From Streptomyces sp. NBC_01267 (GTDB lineage: Bacteria > Actinomycetota > Actinomycetes > Streptomycetales > Streptomycetaceae), in contig NZ_CP108455.1 in the NCBI RefSeq assembly GCF_036241575.1, positions 620,001 through 684,000 on the forward strand: a stretch of DNA of 64,000 bases. The letters are read 5' to 3'. A model generated the notes under the pieces. That model was not told the DNA's origin, made no database searches, and saw nothing but the letters and a program-made list of their open reading frames with translations. Positions 61,047 through 64,000 of this stretch are shown here, piece by piece. Each line of letters opens with the position of its first letter. Positions within the stretch are counted from its first letter, which is position 1. The translations under genes and the position numbers were made by a program.

Positions 61047-61608
61047 GGAAGACCGTCTCCTCGGTGGTTCCCCCCTGGAGCCTGATGTCGAAACCGTAGA
61101 CCCCGCTGCGCTCCTCGTCGGCCACCAGCGTGGCGCGCCGCTCGGCGGGGAGCGAGACGAGCAGCGCGTCCGGCTCGTACCCGGGCACGGGCAGATAGGC
61201 ACGGGTGTAGAGGTGGTGCAGCAGTCCGCGGGCGAAGACGCAGATGGACAGGTACGGGGTGTCGTGGCGCGGCAGCAGGGTGCGGAGCGCCCAGTGGCCG
61301 TCGGCGTCGGTGGCGACGCGGCCGAAGCCGGTGAAGTCCACGCCGTGGCGGCCCAGTACCGCGCCGGTCACCGGATCGCGGCGCAGCGAGCCGGGGGCGC
61401 CGGTGCGGGAGCCGTCGGGGGCGGCCTGCCAGAAGTCGAGCAGCGCGTCGGGCACGGGGCTGCCGTCGCCGTCGAGGACCCGGCCGTGCACGGTGACCGC
61501 GTCGGGGTGGCCGGCCGGTGCGATCTCGCCGCCGCCGGTGAAGGGGAGGGCGTATCCGTAGAAGGGGCCCACGGTCTGCGAGGGGGTGGGAAGGGGCGGG
61601 ACGGTCAC
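61033..61608 (-). CDS. pcaG: Protocatechuate 3,4-dioxygenase alpha subunit
   Basis: Alpha chain of the intradiol dioxygenase, 191 residues. It has PTPSQTVGPFYGYALPF and the intradiol beta-barrel elements DALLDFWQAAPDGS, GFGRVATDADGHWALRTL and TPYLSICVFARGLLHHLYTR. The alpha subunit lacks the iron ligands and pairs with PcaH. GTG 61606-61608 is the start, with GGAGGACG 4 nt upstream, overlapping the pcaH stop by 4 bp. Confidence 0.94.
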   Translation of the reverse strand: MTVPPLPTPSQTVGPFYGYALPFTGGGEIAPAGHPDAVTVHGRVLDGDGSPVPDALLDFWQAAPDGSRTGAPGSLRRDPVTGAVLGRHGVDFTGFGRVATDADGHWALRTLLPRHDTPYLSICVFARGLLHHLYTRAYLPVPGYEPDALLVSLPAERRATLVADEERSGVYGFDIRLQGGTTEETVFLDFH

Positions 61609-62336
61609 TGTGCGTCCTCCGTCCAGGTCGCCTGCGGGCCGTCGAGCACGATGTCGAAGCGGTAGCCGAGGGACCACTCGGACCGGGACAGGTCGTGGAC
61701 GTACTCGGCGACCAGGCGGTCGCGGGCTGCCGGGTCGGTCACGGACTGGAAGATCGGGTCGTAGCGGAACAGCGGATCGCCGGGGAAGTACATCTGGGTG
61801 ACCAGACGCTGGGTGAAGGCGGTTCCGAAGAGGGAGAAGTGGATGTGGGCGGGCCGCCAGGCGTTGAGGTGGTTGCGCCACGGATACGCGCCCGGCTTGA
61901 CGGTGGTGAAGCTGTAGTTGCCCTGCTGGTCCGTCAGGCACCGCCCCACACCGGTGAAGTTGGGGTCGAGCGGGGCGGGGTGCTGGTCGCGCAGATGGGC
62001 GTAGCGACCGGAGGAGTTGGCCTGCCACATCTCCACGAGCTGCCCGCGTACGGGCCTGTTGTCACGGTCGACGACGCGGCCGGTGACGGTGATCCGCTCG
62101 CCGAGCGGCTCGCCGGTGTGCTGCCGGGTCAGGTCCGCGTCCAGGTCCGTGACGTCGGTGACGCCGAAGACGGGTCCGGTCAGTTCGACGGCTTCCGGGT
62201 CCTCGACCACCACCAGCGACTGCCGGGGGTGGCGCAGGGCGGTGCTGCGGTACGGGGCGTAGTCGCGGGCCGGGTGTGCCCGGCCGTCGGGGACGACGGC
62301 CGCCATCTCCGCGTCGACGGTTGCTTGTTCGGTCAT
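61605..62336 (-). CDS. pcaH: Protocatechuate 3,4-dioxygenase beta subunit
   Basis: Catalytic beta chain, 243 residues, cleaving protocatechuate to 3-carboxy-cis,cis-muconate. All four Fe(III) ligands can be placed: Tyr112 in SGRYAHLRD, Tyr151 in GAYPWRNH, and His164 and His166 in RPAHIHFSLFG. The ATG at 62334-62336 has GAGGAG 7 nt upstream. Between it and pcaJ lies a 182-bp stretch filled with tandem repeats where pcaF sits in the S. coelicolor-type operon. Confidence 0.95.
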   Translation of the reverse strand: MTEQATVDAEMAAVVPDGRAHPARDYAPYRSTALRHPRQSLVVVEDPEAVELTGPVFGVTDVTDLDADLTRQHTGEPLGERITVTGRVVDRDNRPVRGQLVEMWQANSSGRYAHLRDQHPAPLDPNFTGVGRCLTDQQGNYSFTTVKPGAYPWRNHLNAWRPAHIHFSLFGTAFTQRLVTQMYFPGDPLFRYDPIFQSVTDPAARDRLVAEYVHDLSRSEWSLGYRFDIVLDGPQATWTEDAQ

Positions 62337-62344
62337 CCGAGCTC

Positions 62345-62515
62345 TCCTCGTGGGAACGGCGGTAGGGGTGTGTCGTGCGGAAGCGGTGGTATGCCGCGTG
62401 GGAACGGGAGTACCGGTGGACCGCGTGGGAACGGCGGGACCGGTGCGCCGTGTGGAAGCGCGGGTACGGGTCGGCCACGTGGAAGCAGGGGTACGGGTCG
62501 GCCACATGGCCGGGG
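62345..62515. repeat. 27-bp imperfect tandem repeats between pcaJ and pcaH
   Basis: Units at 62394-62420, 62421-62447, 62448-62474 and 62475-62501 share the pattern CCgcGTGGgAaCgggGgtACcGGTcgg. A partial copy follows (62502-62515), and at least one diverged copy starts near 62347. The array fills the only sizeable gap of the pca operon. No start or domain supports a gene here. Confidence 0.75.
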
Positions 62516-62518
62516 CGG

Positions 62519-63154
62519 TCACGGTGCCTGAAGGACCTTCGCCGCGGTGCGGTCGCGCAGTTCCCGCGGGCTCACGCCGGGGGCGGTCTCCACCAGCAGC
62601 AGGCCGTCCGCCGTGACGTCCAGTACGCCGAGGTCGGTGATGATCCGGTGCACGCACGCTCTGCCGGTGAGCGGCAGGGTGCACTCCTCCAGGAGTTTGG
62701 GGCTGCCGTCCCTGGCGTTGTGCTCCATCAGCACGACGACCCGGCGGGCGCCGTGCACCAGGTCCATCGCGCCGCCCATGCCCTTGACCATTTTTCCGGG
62801 AATCATCCAGTTGGCCAGGTCGCCGCGGGCGGACACCTGCATGGCACCGAGCACCGCGACATCGATGTGACCGCCGCGGATCATGCCGAAGGAGAGCGCG
62901 GAGTCGAAGAAGGAGGCGCCCGGTACGACGGTGACCGTCTCCTTGCCCGCGTTGACCAGATCGGGGTCCACCTCCGCCTCGGTCGGGTACGGGCCGACGC
63001 CGAGGATCCCGTTCTCGGACTGGAACACCACGTCCACGCCGTCGGGCAGGAAGCTGGGGATCAGTGTCGGCAGACCGATGCCGAGGTTCGCGTAACTGCC
63101 GTCCGGCAGTTCACCGGCGGCGCGGGCCGCCATCTCGTCCCTGGACCAGGCCAT
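62519..63154 (-). CDS. pcaJ: 3-oxoadipate CoA-transferase subunit B
   Basis: CoA-transferase beta subunit, 211 residues. The catalytic glutamate is in [52 protein letters not shown] and [20 protein letters not shown] are typical. It transfers CoA from succinyl-CoA to 3-oxoadipate with PcaI. Its start overlaps the pcaI stop (ATGA-type junction at 63152-63156). Confidence 0.95.
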   Translation of the reverse strand: MAWSRDEMAARAAGELPDGSYANLGIGLPTLIPSFLPDGVDVVFQSENGILGVGPYPTEAEVDPDLVNAGKETVTVVPGASFFDSALSFGMIRGGHIDVAVLGAMQVSARGDLANWMIPGKMVKGMGGAMDLVHGARRVVVLMEHNARDGSPKLLEECTLPLTGRACVHRIITDLGVLDVTADGLLLVETAPGVSPRELRDRTAAKVLQAP

Positions 63155-63909
63155 CAGCCGCGCACCTTCTTCTTCTCGATTCCCTTGTCCGCCGCCTGCT
63201 GCGGGGTCAGTTCGAGTACGTGCTGCACGAACACCCCCGGTACGTGGATCTCGTCCGGGTCCAGCTCGCCGGGCTCGACCAGTTGCTCCACCTCGGCGAC
63301 GGTGATCCGCCCGGCCATCGCGGCCAGCGGGTTGAAGTTGCGGGCCGCCCGGCGGAAGACGAGATTCCCGTGCCGGTCGCCCCGCGCGGCGCGGACCAGG
63401 GCGAAGTCCGTGGTGATCGCACGCTCCAGGACGTACTCGGCGCCGTCGAACTCGCGTACTTCCTTGGCGGGGGAGCCCAGCGCCACCGTGCCGTCCGGGG
63501 CGTAGCGCCAGGGCAGTCCGCCCTCGGCGACCGGGGTGCCGACGCCCGCGGGCGTGAAGAAGGCCGGAATACCGGCGCCGCCCGCGCGGAGCCGCTCGGC
63601 GAGGGTGCCCTGCGGGGTGAGTTCCAGTTCGAGTTCGCCGCCCAGGTAGCGGCGGGCGAACTCCTTGTTCTCGCCGACATAGCTGCCGGTGACCCTGACG
63701 ATCCGTCCGGCCGCCAGCAGGATGCCCAGCCCACCGCCGTCCACGCCGCAGTTGTTGGACACCACGCTCAGCCCGCGCGCGCCCTGCCGGTGGAGGGCGG
63801 CTATCAGCACATCGGGCACTCCGCTGAGGCCGAAGCCGCCCACGGCCAGCGAGGATCCGTCGCCGATGCCGGCGACCGCCTCAGCAGCCGTGGGAACTGT
63901 CTTGTCCAT
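63154..63909 (-). CDS. pcaI: 3-oxoadipate CoA-transferase subunit A
   Basis: CoA-transferase alpha subunit, 251 residues, beginning [20 protein letters not shown] with the CoA-site signature [14 protein letters not shown] and [16 protein letters not shown]. Conserved [20 protein letters not shown] and [16 protein letters not shown] follow. It is the first gene of the operon on this strand. The start ATG (63907-63909) has GGACGGACGG just upstream. Confidence 0.95.
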   Translation of the reverse strand: MDKTVPTAAEAVAGIGDGSSLAVGGFGLSGVPDVLIAALHRQGARGLSVVSNNCGVDGGGLGILLAAGRIVRVTGSYVGENKEFARRYLGGELELELTPQGTLAERLRAGGAGIPAFFTPAGVGTPVAEGGLPWRYAPDGTVALGSPAKEVREFDGAEYVLERAITTDFALVRAARGDRHGNLVFRRAARNFNPLAAMAGRITVAEVEQLVEPGELDPDEIHVPGVFVQHVLELTPQQAADKGIEKKKVRG

Positions 63910-63929
63910 CCGTCCGTCCGATCGCGTTC

Positions 63930-63955
63930 GCCTGATGAACTATTGTTCAAATTGT
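63930..63955. promoter_or_regulatory. Candidate PcaV-type operator upstream of pcaI
   Basis: TGAAC-TATT-GTTCA (63936-63949) is a palindrome in an AT-richer patch 27 bp before pcaI. MarR-family PcaV controls pca operons in Streptomyces and its gene usually lies divergent, just outside this window. The site overlaps the probable -10 region (TAGTTC on the minus strand). Confidence 0.5.
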
Positions 63956-64000
63956 GTCGGCGAGTCTCCGCCCGTACCGGCCCGGTTGTCAACGGTGCGC

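Noticed and set aside
62350..62520. Tandem repeats between pcaJ and pcaH as a CRISPR array
   Set aside because: The units are directly adjacent, imperfect and 27 bp long without unique spacers, and no cas genes are present.

Overview
The window is very GC-rich chromosomal DNA from a Streptomyces-type actinomycete. The signs are extreme GC at third codon positions, frequent GTG/TTG starts, an LAXTG-type sortase substrate, DasR-like (dre) operators in front of chitinase genes, rare TTA codons, and an actinobacterial-style pca operon with a fused PcaDC. No rRNA, tRNA or CRISPR array was seen. About 50 genes are supported. Most belong to accessory catabolism, secreted polysaccharide degradation, one compact biosynthetic cluster, and decayed mobile DNA.

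Layout. 1-5.2 kb: a catabolic pair (amidohydrolase cut by the window edge, NCS1 permease) facing a TetR regulator, a maltokinase-cap-like protein and a lipoprotein with a DD-peptidase-like fold. 5.4-11.5 kb: TetR regulator divergent from a GH3 beta-glucosidase, an unknown protein, a CPA2-type antiporter and a DinB-like protein. 11.7-22.8 kb: a small biosynthetic cluster. A P450 faces a tight operon of PhyH oxygenase, a protein with a DGxHR motif, a one-module NRPS (A-PCP-epimerase-thioester reductase), a class III aminotransferase, a TauD-like oxygenase, an SDR and a methyltransferase. The adenylation code read by eye matches aspartate. The cluster would epimerise a tethered aspartate, release it reductively as an aldehyde, aminate the aldehyde, then oxidise and perhaps methylate a small diamino-acid product. 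This is the best candidate for something undescribed.

23-28.5 kb: single genes (HAD-type phosphatase, ATP-dependent DNA ligase, broken GNAT, HxlR regulator with paired operators and its MFS pump, RibD/DHFR-like enzyme). 28.7-34.6 kb: a three-gene minus-strand operon of an unknown protein, an HSP90 paralogue and a 982-residue repeat protein. 34.9-41.6 kb: a secreted beta-helix protein and an unusual membrane-anchored GH5 enzyme lying among relics of an integrase, an IS630-type and an IS5-type transposase and a DUF2637-like plasmid gene. 41.7-43.7 kb: PTS-dependent dihydroxyacetone kinase dhaKLM. 43.8-52.2 kb: sortase substrate, GH16 beta-glucanase, glutaminase-STAS fusion, BaeRF-like protein, DUF5709-like protein, a short second Rho and phosphoglucomutase.

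52.4-56.2 kb: two divergent GH18 chitinases, each with a dre box in its promoter spacer. A dre-like box also precedes the GH16 gene, suggesting shared control of chitin and beta-1,3-glucan (fungal wall) degradation. 56.2-64 kb: a methyltransferase, then the beta-ketoadipate operon pcaI-pcaJ-pcaH-pcaG-pcaB-pcaL-pobA on the minus strand. It lacks pcaF at its usual place, where an array of 27-bp repeats lies instead. Several convergent gene ends are closed by near-perfect 15-19 bp hairpins.
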